From Myxococcales bacterium (GTDB lineage: Bacteria > Myxococcota > Polyangia > Nannocystales > Nannocystaceae): 64,000 nt of DNA. Positions 1-11,841 of the stretch are shown here, piece by piece. The notes under the pieces are model-generated. The model was not told where the DNA came from. It saw nothing but the letters and a program-made list of their open reading frames with translations, and did not search any database. Location: assembly GCA_016793465.1 (NCBI GenBank), contig JAEUJW010000053.1:248001-312000 (forward strand), given 5' to 3'. The translations under genes and the position numbers were made by a program. Numbering within the stretch: position 1 is the stretch's first letter; each line of letters begins with the position of its first letter.

Positions 1-3000
1 AGGTCGTCGAAGTACGTGTAGGCCACGGGCACGACGAGCAGCGTCAGGATCGTCGCGGTCGTCATGCCGCCGACCAGCGTCTTGCCGAACGGGCCGTAGT
101 TGAGGCCCTCGCCGGTCGGGGTGGTGAACGCCAGCGGGATCATGCCGCCGACGGTCGTCAGCGCGGTCATCATGATCGGCCGGAAGCGCTGCATGCCGGC
201 CTGCACGATCGCCTCGTCGCGCGACAGCCCCGCGTTGCGGGCGCTGTTGATGAAGTCGACGAGCACGATGCCGTTGTTCACGACCACGCCGAGCAGCAGC
301 AGGATGCCGATGACCGCCAGCGAGTCGATCGGCGAGCCGGTGAACAGCAGGAACCACCACACGCCGATGAACGACAGCGGGATCGACGGCAGCACGCTCA
401 TCGGCAGCACGAACGACTCGAACAGGAAGCCCATCAGCAGGAAGATGAACACCGTCGACAGCAGGGCCGCGCCGATGAGGTCGCGCTGAAGGTCGTCGGC
501 CTCGCGGGCGCGGTGGTCGGCGTCGAAGCTGACGCCGCTCGGCAGCTTGTAGGCCTGGAGGAACGCGCGCAGGTTCTTCTCGGTGGCGATGCGGTCCTCC
601 TTGGCGAGCTCGAGGCGGATCAGGGCGGCGACCCGCTTGTCGTTGCGCACCAGCGCCGACTCGCCCTTGCGCAGGCCCTGCTCGGTCAGCACGCGGACCG
701 GCACGACCTTGCCCTTCTCGCTCAGCACCTTGAACTCGAGCAGCTCGCTGAGCTGCTCGCGGTCCTCCTTGCGGTAGCGGATCCGGACGTTGATCTCGCG
801 GTCCTCGGTCTGGCTCTGGAAGCGCGGCAGCAGCTGGCCGCGGATCGCGTACGACACGGTGTTGGCGATGGTGCCGGCCGACACGCCGAAGCGCTCGGTC
901 ATGGTGCGGTCGACCGACAGCGCCAGCTCGTCGCGGCGCATGGTGTCGGCGCCGCGGTTCGACAGGCCGGCCACGCCCGGCTGCTTGACCAGCGCGGCCG
1001 CCAGCGCGTCCTTGGCGTCCTGCACGCTGCTGTGGTCGTCGCCGTAGAGGGTGACCAGGAACGCGTCGTCCTGCGCGCCGTCCGAGTTGCCGAAGCGCGC
1101 CTCCTTCCTCCACCCGGCCGGCGACGGCATGAGGTCGTAGACCGCCTGGCGCGTCTCCTTGAACGGCTTCTCGCCCGGCTGCTGCGGCTTGAAGAACACC
1201 TGGACCTGCGCGAACGAGCCGTCGAAGCCGATGTACTGGCCGTCGATCGGGTAGGTCTTCTTGGCCTCGTCGAGCGCGCCCTCGATCTTCTGGAAGAACG
1301 ACTCCGCCTCGGCCTGCGTCACCTCGCCGGGCACCGAGTAGTAGGCGAAGAAGTTCCGCGTGCCCATGCTCTCGCCCGACGAGAACGGCACCTTCGCCAT
1401 CGGCACCGCGACCGTGGCCGCGAACATCAGCAGGCACGGCACGACCACGTCCATGCGCCGGCGCAGGCTGGACCGCAGCACGCGCCCGTAGAGCCGGTTG
1501 AGCCGGCCCATCGTCGCCTCGTAGGCCCGCGTCATCCAGCGCTTCCACGCGTCGTCGAAGGCCAGCACCGGGCGCAGCCACGGGCGCGAGGCCAGCAGCG
1601 GCCGCGCGTCCTTGAAGGCGACCGCGCTGGTCATCGGCACCAGCACGAGCGCGACGAACAGGCTGGCCAGCAGCGACACGCACACCGGCGTGACCATGCG
1701 GATCATGAAGAACTGGGTCGGACCCGACGACAGCAGCGCGGCCGGGGCGAACACGATCATGGTCGTCAGCGTCGCCAGGGTGATCGGCAGCGCGACCTCG
1801 CTGGCCCCGTGCAGCGCGGAGGCGTACGGCCCCATGCCGCGCTCGCGGTAGCGCTCGATGTTCTCGGCGACGACCACCGAGTTGTCGACCACGAGGCCCA
1901 CGCAGATCATGAGCCCGAGCAGCGAGACCAGGTTGATCGACTGGCCGGCGAAGTACATGAACGGCAGGGCCAGGAAGATCGACAGCGGGATCGAGGCCGC
2001 GATCAGCACGGTCAGGCGCACGCGCCGGAGGAAGAACAGCAGCACGAAGATCGCCAGCACCCCGCCCTGCAGGCCCGAGCTGGTCACCTGGTCGAGGCTG
2101 AACTTGATCGCGTCGCCCTGCACGAACACGTCCTGGATGTCGAAGCCCGCCAGCGCCGGCGCCTGCCGGGCCTCGGCCACGGCCGCCTTGATACGCTCGC
2201 AGACCTCGACCGTGTTGGCCTGCGACTCCTTCAGCACGAACATCACCATCGACGGGCGGCCGTTCCAGCGGTCGACGCGCTCGCTGTCCGGGTAGTCGTA
2301 GGTGACCGCGGCGATGTCCTTCAGGCGCAGGTTCTTGGCGCCGACGATGGTCTGCTCGAGCTGCTCGACGGTCTGGTAGGTCGCCAGCGAGCGCACCGCG
2401 AACTTGCCGCCCGGGTCCCAGATGTTGCCGCTGGCCAGGTTGAAGTTGGCCTTGGTCAGCGTCTGCGCCAGCTGGAAGATGTTGACGCCCGCGGCCTCGG
2501 CGAGCGGGCGGTTGAGCTCGATGCGGATCTCGCGGTCCTCGCGGCCCCACAGGTTGACCAGGCCGACGCCGTCGATGCGCTCGACGGCCCTGATCAGGTG
2601 CTTCTCGAGCAGGTCGCGCGGGAGCTCGACCGTCTCGTCCCAGGTGATGCCGTAGAAGGCCACGGGGATGCCGGCGCCCGACTCCTTGCGCACGCGCACG
2701 CGCTCGACGTCGGTCGGCAGGTCGGGGCGCGCGCGGGCCACCCGGTCGCGGACCTCGCGGTAGGCGACGTTCATGTCGGTGTCGCCCTCGAACACCAGCG
2801 AGATGCTGGCGCGGTCGGCCCGCGAGGTCGCGCTCAGCTCGTCGAGCCCGGGCGTGGTCGCCAGCGCCTGCTCGAGCGGGCGCGTGATGCGGTCCTCGAT
2901 GTCCTGCGCGGTGGCGTTGGCGTACGGCACCTCGACCTGCATGAACGGCGGCGAGAAGCCCGAGGGGATCAGCTCGATCGGGATGTTCACCAGCGCGACG

Positions 3001-3101
3001 ACGCCGATGACGATGAAGCTGAGGAGCACCATCAGCATCGTCACCGGGCGGACCAGCGAGAGGTGGACGATGCTGTTGTCACGGACGTCGGGCTCGGCCA
3101 C
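1..3101 (-). CDS. RND efflux transporter permease (partial, C-terminus cut by window edge)
   Basis: Inner-membrane RND pump subunit, expected to work with the adaptor and second permease encoded just upstream. The GTG start at 3101 lies 21 bases after the stop of the upstream permease, and about 1033 codons are visible before the window ends. The N-terminus has the usual first membrane segment (near residues 14-36, with SLVRPVTMLMVLL). Two periplasmic loops alternate with two blocks of membrane helices, and the second block runs off the left edge. The motif GLVVDNSVVVAENIER in the first block and GVVVNNGIVLVDF in the second are RND signature repeats. The family is normally 1000-1100 residues, so only the end is missing. 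Substrate cannot be told from sequence. Tandem permeases behind one adaptor recall MdtBC-type heteromers, but that is inference. Confidence 0.93.
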   Translation of the reverse strand, partial: MAEPDVRDNSIVHLSLVRPVTMLMVLLSFIVIGVVALVNIPIELIPSGFSPPFMQVEVPYANATAQDIEDRITRPLEQALATTPGLDELSATSRADRASISLVFEGDTDMNVAYREVRDRVARARPDLPTDVERVRVRKESGAGIPVAFYGITWDETVELPRDLLEKHLIRAVERIDGVGLVNLWGREDREIRIELNRPLAEAAGVNIFQLAQTLTKANFNLASGNIWDPGGKFAVRSLATYQTVEQLEQTIVGAKNLRLKDIAAVTYDYPDSERVDRWNGRPSMVMFVLKESQANTVEVCERIKAAVAEARQAPALAGFDIQDVFVQGDAIKFSLDQVTSSGLQGGVLAIFVLLFFLRRVRLTVLIAASIPLSIFLALPFMYFAGQSINLVSLLGLMICVGLVVDNSVVVAENIERYRERGMGPYASALHGASEVALPITLATLTTMIVFAPAALLSSGPTQFFMIRMVTPVCVSLLASLFVALVLVPMTSAVAFKDARPLLASRPWLRPVLAFDDAWKRWMTRAYEATMGRLNRLYGRVLRSSLRRRMDVVVPCLLMFAATVAVPMAKVPFSSGESMGTRNFFAYYSVPGEVTQAEAESFFQKIEGALDEAKKTYPIDGQYIGFDGSFAQVQVFFKPQQPGEKPFKETRQAVYDLMPSPAGWRKEARFGNSDGAQDDAFLVTLYGDDHSSVQDAKDALAAALVKQPGVAGLSNRGADTMRRDELALSVDRTMTERFGVSAGTIANTVSYAIRGQLLPRFQSQTEDREINVRIRYRKEDREQLSELLEFKVLSEKGKVVPVRVLTEQGLRKGESALVRNDKRVAALIRLELAKEDRIATEKNLRAFLQAYKLPSGVSFDADHRAREADDLQRDLIGAALLSTVFIFLLMGFLFESFVLPMSVLPSIPLSFIGVWWFLLFTGSPIDSLAVIGILLLLGVVVNNGIVLVDFINSARNAGLSRDEAIVQAGMQRFRPIMMTALTTVGGMIPLAFTTPTGEGLNYGPFGKTLVGGMTTATILTLLVVPVAYTYFDD

Positions 3102-3122
3102 GGCAGACTCCGATCGCGGCGG

Positions 3123-6782
<3,660 letters not shown>

Positions 6783-6786
6783 GAGC

Positions 6787-8004
6787 TCACTCGCCTTTCT
6801 TGTCGGCGTCGACGTCGGCGGGCTTCGCCTCGTCCTTCGTCTCGGTCTTCTCGGGCTTCTCGAGCGGCGGGTCGACGGGCTTGCCCTGGGCGTCGACGCG
6901 GAGCACCTTGGCGCCGTCCTTCAGCCCGGACTGGCCGGCGACCAGCACGCTGTCGCCGACGCCGACGCCTTTGACGATCTCGATCTTGTCGGCGTCCTGC
7001 AGGCCGGTCTCGACGCGGACGCGCCTGGCCTTGAAGCCGACGGTCGGGTCGCCCTCGAGGGTGAACACGTAGGTCTGCTCCTCGTCGCGGACGATCGCCG
7101 ACTTGGGGACCAGGGCCGCGTCGGTGCGGCGGTCGGTGGTGAGGTTGACCTCGGCGTACATGCCGGGCAAAAAGCCCTGCGGGCCGACGGCCTCGGGCGG
7201 CAGCGAGACCGTCACCTTGACCGTGCCGGTGGCGGCGTCGATCGTCGGGGCGATGCGCTGCAGGGTGCCGGTGCCCTGGCGGCCCTTGGCGGCCTTGCCG
7301 ACGACCTCGGCGGCCTGGCCGACGCGGATGCGGTCGAGCTCCTTCTCGGGGATGAACACGCGCGCGACCAGGGTGTTGAAGTCGACCACCGTGAACAGCT
7401 GCGCGCCGTTGCTGACGAACGCGCCGGCGGTGACCATGCGCTGGGTGATGGTGCCGTCGAACGGGGCGGTGACCTTGGTGTTGCGCATCTCGCGGGAGCG
7501 GTCGCGGAGGTCGAGCTGGGCGATCTCGAGGGCGTTGCGGGCCTGCTGATAGGCCTCCTCGCCGACCACGCGCTCCTGGTAGAGGCGCTCGACCCGGTCG
7601 AAGTCGGTCTGGGCCTTGGCCAGCGAGGTGTTGGCGCGCACGAGCGCGTTGGTCTGGGCGTCGAAGCGGATCTGGGCCAGCAGCTGGCCCTTCTTGACCT
7701 TGGCGCCCTCCTCGATGTCGAGGTCGACGATGCGGCCGGTCGACTCGGCGTGGATGGTGACCTGGCGCTCGGCCTCGATGGTGCTGGCGGCCGAGATGGT
7801 GGCGACGATCTCGCCCTTCTCGACCTTGCCGACGGCGACCGGGGTCGGCTGCTCCTCGACCGCCTCCTCTTTGCCGCCCTTCTTGTCGGCGCCGCCGGCC
7901 GCGTTCATGCAGCCGGCCAGCAGCAGCGCCAGCGTCGCCGGACGCCCGCGGCGGAGCAGCACCAGCGTGGCGCACAACCCTACGATGACGAGGACGATCG
8001 ACAT
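6787..8004 (-). CDS. RND efflux periplasmic adaptor (HlyD/MFP family) lipoprotein
   Basis: Membrane fusion subunit that would bridge the two RND permeases encoded directly downstream to an outer-membrane channel (no channel gene is visible). The 405-residue frame starts with an unusual double hydrophobic N-terminus. A GTG at codon 15 would give a standard lipoprotein signal (LLRRGRPATLALLLAGC, lipobox Cys at residue 32 of the long form), so the true start may be at 7962. Then come a Gly-rich linker, the biotinyl-lipoyl half motif (VTIHAESTGRIVDLDIEEGAKVKKGQ minus its ends), a coiled-coil hairpin (LVRANTSLAKAQTDFDRVERL region), the second lipoyl half with APFDGTITQR, and beta-barrel and membrane-proximal domains. 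It ends in a Lys/Glu/Asp-rich tail. First gene of the operon; the 177-base upstream gap probably holds the promoter. Confidence 0.93.
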   Translation of the reverse strand: MSIVLVIVGLCATLVLLRRGRPATLALLLAGCMNAAGGADKKGGKEEAVEEQPTPVAVGKVEKGEIVATISAASTIEAERQVTIHAESTGRIVDLDIEEGAKVKKGQLLAQIRFDAQTNALVRANTSLAKAQTDFDRVERLYQERVVGEEAYQQARNALEIAQLDLRDRSREMRNTKVTAPFDGTITQRMVTAGAFVSNGAQLFTVVDFNTLVARVFIPEKELDRIRVGQAAEVVGKAAKGRQGTGTLQRIAPTIDAATGTVKVTVSLPPEAVGPQGFLPGMYAEVNLTTDRRTDAALVPKSAIVRDEEQTYVFTLEGDPTVGFKARRVRVETGLQDADKIEIVKGVGVGDSVLVAGQSGLKDGAKVLRVDAQGKPVDPPLEKPEKTETKDEAKPADVDADKKGE

Positions 8005-8181
8005 AAAGGCCCGGCGGGCATAGCACGAATCGAGGCGCCCGCACCGCGTGCGCGGCCCGAGCGCGGGGCGTGCTCGTCGGCGACGTCGCTCGCGCGCCGC
8101 GGGGCGGGGGGCTTTGACTCGCGGCCCGCGCCCGCGGTTTCACGCGGCCTCAGTGTGTCGGCGACGCGTCGCGCTCGGGCG

Positions 8182-8961
8182 TCACGCGCCGCGGGCGGCG
8201 AGCAGCAGCTCGGCGAGCTCGAGAAAGCCGTCGGTCTCGCCGCCGGCGGTCACCGCTCGCGGCAGCTCGGGGAAGTAGGCCCGCTGGGGCAGCACGTCGG
8301 CGGTGCCGACGGTCAGGCCGAAGCGGCCGGAGCGGAACAGGCCGGCGTCGTTGGGGGCGTCGCCGATGGTGGCGACGCGCTCGGGCGCGACGGACAGCTC
8401 TCGCACGAGCTGCAGCAGCGCGAGGCCCTTGTCGGGAACGGCGTACGCGAGGTGGATGTGAACATTCGACCAGACCAGGTGGACCCCGTGGGCCTCGGCG
8501 GCGGCCCGCAGGTCGAGGAGGGTGGCCTCGTCGCGGCCGTCGCGTTCGTACGCGACGTCACCCAGGCGGCAGAAGTCGTCGCCGGTCAGGCGCAGGCCGG
8601 CGCCGGCGGCGTTGAGCTCGGCGCCGACGCGGTGGAGGCGGCCGCGGTCGGTCGGGGCGACGAGCCAGCGCGGCGCGCGGTCCGGCACGATCTCCAGGAG
8701 GCCGTTCTCTGCCAGCCCGCGCCACACGCCGGGCAAGTAGCGCACGAGGCCGGCGACCTCGCCGGCGGGTCGGCCCGAGACCGGGACCACGGTGATCCCC
8801 GCGTCGACGAGCCGGCGGATCGCCGCGAGCACCCCCGGGTCCAGCTTGCCGCCGCGCGTGAGGGTGCCGTCCACGTCGGTCGCCACCAGGCACACCCGGG
8901 CGAGCTCGGCGGGGTCCAGGCGCGAAATTAGCGTTGGCTCACCGCCATTTACCGTCGTCAT
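8182..8961 (-). CDS. HAD-superfamily (Cof/MPGP-like, subclass IIB) phosphatase
   Basis: Cytoplasmic Mg-dependent phosphohydrolase. Motif I is DVDGTLT near residue 28, with the nucleophile and the general acid Asp both present. Motif II is the Ser in VPVSGRP. Motif IV is IGDAPNDAGLF near the C-terminus, the GDxxND form typical of HAD-IIB enzymes such as mannosyl-3-phosphoglycerate or sugar phosphatases. The long cap between motifs II and IV supports subclass IIB. The frame is open further upstream to 9057, but that would overlap the divergent kinase start; the Met at 8961 is preferred and leaves 94 bases for two divergent promoters. The substrate is not predictable; a sugar phosphate is the family expectation. 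Confidence 0.88.
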   Translation of the reverse strand: MTTVNGGEPTLISRLDPAELARVCLVATDVDGTLTRGGKLDPGVLAAIRRLVDAGITVVPVSGRPAGEVAGLVRYLPGVWRGLAENGLLEIVPDRAPRWLVAPTDRGRLHRVGAELNAAGAGLRLTGDDFCRLGDVAYERDGRDEATLLDLRAAAEAHGVHLVWSNVHIHLAYAVPDKGLALLQLVRELSVAPERVATIGDAPNDAGLFRSGRFGLTVGTADVLPQRAYFPELPRAVTAGGETDGFLELAELLLAARGA

Positions 8962-9055
8962 CGGCCGGGACCGGAACACACCCGGTCGAAATTGTCGAGG
9001 GCGTTGCTCGCCGGCGTGAGGGTCGTGATAGGGTGCCCTTCGGGTCTCCCCGGTC

Positions 9056-10264
9056 ATGGCGGTCGTCCTTCAACCTGGCGACGTATACGCGGGCAACATC
9101 AAGATCATCAGCGTCCTCGGCGCTGGTGCGTTCGCCAACGTGTACAAGGTCGAGGTCCGCGGCTACGACCAGCCGCTGGCCTTGAAGCTGACGCGCGAGC
9201 CGGTGACCACCGGCGACGCGGCCCAGCGCGCGCTGCGGGAGATCACGATCCTGCGCTCGCTGACCAACCCGCACGTGGTGCGCACGTTCGACTGCGGCCT
9301 GCGCCCCGACGGCCACGTGTACATGCTGATGGACTTCCTCGAGGGCACCGCCCTCAACGCCTGGCACACGTTCGAGCACCCGCTGCACCCGGCCCAGGCG
9401 GTGACGATCATCCACCAGGCCTGCCTCGGCCTGGCCGAGCCGCACGCGCAGGGCATCGTCCACCGCGACGTCAAGCCGGAGAACATCTTCGTGCAAGACA
9501 ACGGGCAAATTAAAGTCCTCGACTTCGGCCTGGCCCGCTCGTGGGACGGCTCGCCGGTGATCGGCGCCAACGCCACGCAGATCCACATGGTCGTCGGCAC
9601 GCCGCACTACAGCCAGCCCGAGCAGCTGAAGACGCGGGTGCTGACGCCGGCCAGCGACGTGTACTCGCTGGCGACGATCCTCTACGAGCTGCTGAGCGCG
9701 CACTCGCCGTTCCACGCCGACCGCCCGCTCAACGCCGTGCGCGAGGAGTACCGCGAGCGCCCGGTGCGCTGGCTGCACGCGCACGCGAGCATGCCGCTGG
9801 TCCCGCTCGACTCGCTGCCGGGCTGCGAGCACCTGCCGACCGCGCTGGTCGACGGGGTCATGCAGGCGCTCGACAAGGAGCCGGAGAACCGCCCGCAGGA
9901 CGCGAGCGTGCTGGCCAACACGCTCGGCGAGGTGCTGCACCGCGACCTCGGCATCCCGGTGGCGGCGACGCTGAAGCTGCGCTGGCCGGAGGGCGGGGTC
10001 GAGGAGCGGCTGTTCCTCCCGGGCAGCTACCGCATCGGTAGCGGCGAGCGCTGCGAGATCATGCTGCCGGACCACCACGACGTGCAGATCCGCCGGGTCC
10101 ACGCCGTGCTCGAGTGGAGCGGGATCCCGAACCGCCCCTACCTCCGACCGATCATCGGCGACGGGTCGGTGAAGATCAACGCGGAGCCGATCCGCCGCGC
10201 CGCGGAGCTCGCGCCCGAGGACAGCTTCTGGGTCGGCCCCTACGAGCTGTCGCTGGTGCTGTGA
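9056..10264 (+). CDS. Serine/threonine protein kinase with C-terminal FHA-like domain
   Basis: Hanks-type kinase of 402 residues, predicted soluble because no membrane segment is seen. The Gly-rich loop is at 21-29 (LGAGAFANV), Lys44 is the ATP anchor, the catalytic loop HRDVKPEN starts at His136, DFG is at 156-158, and GTPHYSQPEQ is the activation-segment end. About residues 320-402 resemble an FHA fold: YRIGSGERCEIMLP followed by VQIRRVHAVLEW and GSVKINAEPI, matching the FHA pattern of a Gly-Ser/Arg-x-x-His face. FHA domains bind phosphothreonine, so it may dock autophosphorylated kinase or a partner. The stop overlaps the start of the downstream HisKA-REC gene (GTGA at 10261-10264), which implies translational coupling and a joint signalling role. 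Substrates are unknown. Confidence 0.92.
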   Translation: MAVVLQPGDVYAGNIKIISVLGAGAFANVYKVEVRGYDQPLALKLTREPVTTGDAAQRALREITILRSLTNPHVVRTFDCGLRPDGHVYMLMDFLEGTALNAWHTFEHPLHPAQAVTIIHQACLGLAEPHAQGIVHRDVKPENIFVQDNGQIKVLDFGLARSWDGSPVIGANATQIHMVVGTPHYSQPEQLKTRVLTPASDVYSLATILYELLSAHSPFHADRPLNAVREEYRERPVRWLHAHASMPLVPLDSLPGCEHLPTALVDGVMQALDKEPENRPQDASVLANTLGEVLHRDLGIPVAATLKLRWPEGGVEERLFLPGSYRIGSGERCEIMLPDHHDVQIRRVHAVLEWSGIPNRPYLRPIIGDGSVKINAEPIRRAAELAPEDSFWVGPYELSLVL

Positions 10265-10956
10265 CCGTGGGCGACGAGGCCACGCCACCGTCCGGCGACC
10301 CGGACCCGTCGGAGCCGACCGACCGCGACGACGCCGAGCAGACCGCGCGCCGCCGCGGCGAGCTGGTCGCGGCCCTGTCCCACGACCTCCGCACACCGAT
10401 CGCGGCGATCTTGATGTGGGTCGACGTTCTCCAGCGCCACCCGGAGCAGCTCGCCCGCGGGCTGCAGGCCATCGCGCGCAGCGCCCGCACGCAGACGGCG
10501 CTGCTCGACCGGGCGGTCGCCGCGCTCGAGGGGCCGGCGCAGCCGATGCCGGCGTCCGCGGCGCCGGACCTCGCGGGCGTCAAGGTCCTGGTCGTCGAGG
10601 ATGATGCCGACGTCCGCCAGCTGCTGGCGTGGTCGCTCGAGGAGCGCCACGCGACCGTGGTGTCCGCCGGCACCGTCGACGAGGCCCTGACGTTGCTGGC
10701 GAGCGAGCGGCCGGACGTGCTGCTCAGCGACATCGGCATGCCCGACCGTGACGGCTTCTCGCTGATCCGGGCCGTGCGGGGGCTCGATGCCCGGGACGGG
10801 GGTCAGACGCCCGCGGTCGCGTTGACCGCGTTCGCCCGCCCGGAGGACCGCACGCGGGCGCTGCTCGCCGGCTATCAGTTCCACCTCGCGAAGCCGGCCG
10901 ACGCGGGTGAGCTGATCGCCGCGATCGCGGCGCTGGCGGGTCGGCGCGATCGGTGA
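10261..10956 (+). CDS. HisKA dimerisation domain fused to receiver domain (no ATPase domain)
   Basis: A 231-residue two-component protein. Residues 30-82 form a HisKA-type helical hairpin with the phospho-acceptor motif SHDLRTP (His41). Residues 105-225 form a receiver domain with the acidic pair in VVEDDADVRQ, phospho-acceptor Asp157 in LLSDIGMPDRDG, and the conserved Lys in FHLAKPAD. There is no HATPase_c domain with N, G1 or G2 boxes, so it cannot autophosphorylate as a normal histidine kinase. It could be phosphorylated by another kinase, act as a phosphotransfer protein, or be a regulatory remnant. The GTG start at 10261 overlaps the upstream Ser/Thr kinase stop by four bases; a second GTG at 10267 is possible. 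Coupling to a Ser/Thr kinase with an FHA domain suggests cross-talk (inference). Confidence 0.85.
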   Translation: MTVGDEATPPSGDPDPSEPTDRDDAEQTARRRGELVAALSHDLRTPIAAILMWVDVLQRHPEQLARGLQAIARSARTQTALLDRAVAALEGPAQPMPASAAPDLAGVKVLVVEDDADVRQLLAWSLEERHATVVSAGTVDEALTLLASERPDVLLSDIGMPDRDGFSLIRAVRGLDARDGGQTPAVALTAFARPEDRTRALLAGYQFHLAKPADAGELIAAIAALAGRRDR

Positions 10957-11073
10957 TGTAGCCCACGCCCGCGGGCATGCCGCACGGATTTCGTGAAAAA
11001 CTCGTGCTCGACGAATTCGCAGCGGTGTCGGATACTGCGGACGCGTCAGCCCACCCGCTGAAGGTCCCCCCCC

Positions 11074-11808
11074 ATGAGCGTTCACGTCCTCGTCGTCGAC
11101 GACAACAAGGAACTCGCCGACAACCTGGCAGAGATCCTCACCGATGAGGGTCACACCGCGTTCACCGCGTACAGCGGCGAGGAGGCCCTGGTCGCGGCCG
11201 AGACCCGCCACTTCGACATCGTCCTGACCGACATCCGCATGCCCGGCATGGACGGGGTCGAGCTGATCACGCGGCTGCACGAGCGCGACCCGCGGGCGAC
11301 CTACCTGCTGATGACGGCGCACGCGTCGGACGGCCTGCTGGCGACCGCGGCCCAGCTCGGCATCGCCGGGGCGGTGCTGCCGAAGCCGCTGGTGATCGAG
11401 GACCTGCTGTCGCGCATCCTCGGGCCCAGCGGGACGCAGCTGCTGCTCGTCGAGGACGACGAGGCGCTGGCCGAGGCGCTCGGGCTCAGCCTGCGCTCCC
11501 GCGGCTACGGCGTGCGCGTGGTCCACACCATGGCCGAGGCCCGCGCGAGCATCGCCGAGAACACGCCCACGGTCGCTATCGTCGACGTCGTCCTGCCCGA
11601 CGGCAACGGCATCAACCTGATCCAGGAGCTGCTGTCGAACGTCGAGCAGCGCTCCGGCGTGCCGGTGGTGCTGATGACCGGCATCGCCAAGTTCGACAGC
11701 GAGGAGCTGCGGCGGCTCGCGCCCCACGGCATCCAATTCCTGACCAAGCCGTTCGCCCCCGACGCCCTGGTCAACGCGCTGCACCTGCTCGGCCAGAAGA
11801 CCACCTGA
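11074..11808 (+). CDS. Tandem receiver-domain response regulator (REC-REC)
   Basis: A 244-residue protein made of two CheY-like receiver domains and nothing else. REC1 (1-118) has VVDDNKE, phospho-acceptor Asp53 in VLTDIRMPGMDG, the Thr in LMTAHAS and Lys in VLPKPLV. REC2 (123-240) has VEDDEAL, Asp171 in IVDVVLPDGNG, and Lys in FLTKPFAP. No output domain is present, so it must act by protein-protein contact or as a phosphate sink. It follows the HisKA-REC gene by 117 bases on the same strand and could receive phosphate from it. An AAGG is seen 11 bases before the ATG. Both sets of active-site residues look intact. Confidence 0.9.
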   Translation: MSVHVLVVDDNKELADNLAEILTDEGHTAFTAYSGEEALVAAETRHFDIVLTDIRMPGMDGVELITRLHERDPRATYLLMTAHASDGLLATAAQLGIAGAVLPKPLVIEDLLSRILGPSGTQLLLVEDDEALAEALGLSLRSRGYGVRVVHTMAEARASIAENTPTVAIVDVVLPDGNGINLIQELLSNVEQRSGVPVVLMTGIAKFDSEELRRLAPHGIQFLTKPFAPDALVNALHLLGQKTT

Positions 11809-11812
11809 GGGC

Positions 11813-11828
11813 CGCGGCGAGCGCCGCG
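11813..11828. terminator. Short hairpin between convergent genes
   Basis: CGCGGC and GCCGCG form a 6-bp stem with a GAGC loop, five bases after the tandem-REC stop and 14 before the kinase stop on the other strand. It lacks a T-run, so it is only a weak candidate for a bidirectional terminator. Confidence 0.3.
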
Positions 11829-11841
11829 TTCGGCGTCGACT

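Noticed and set aside
8048..8278. A short plus-strand frame between the adaptor and the HAD gene
   Set aside because: Arg-rich, no motif, overlaps the end of the HAD gene; it probably covers the promoter of the RND operon.
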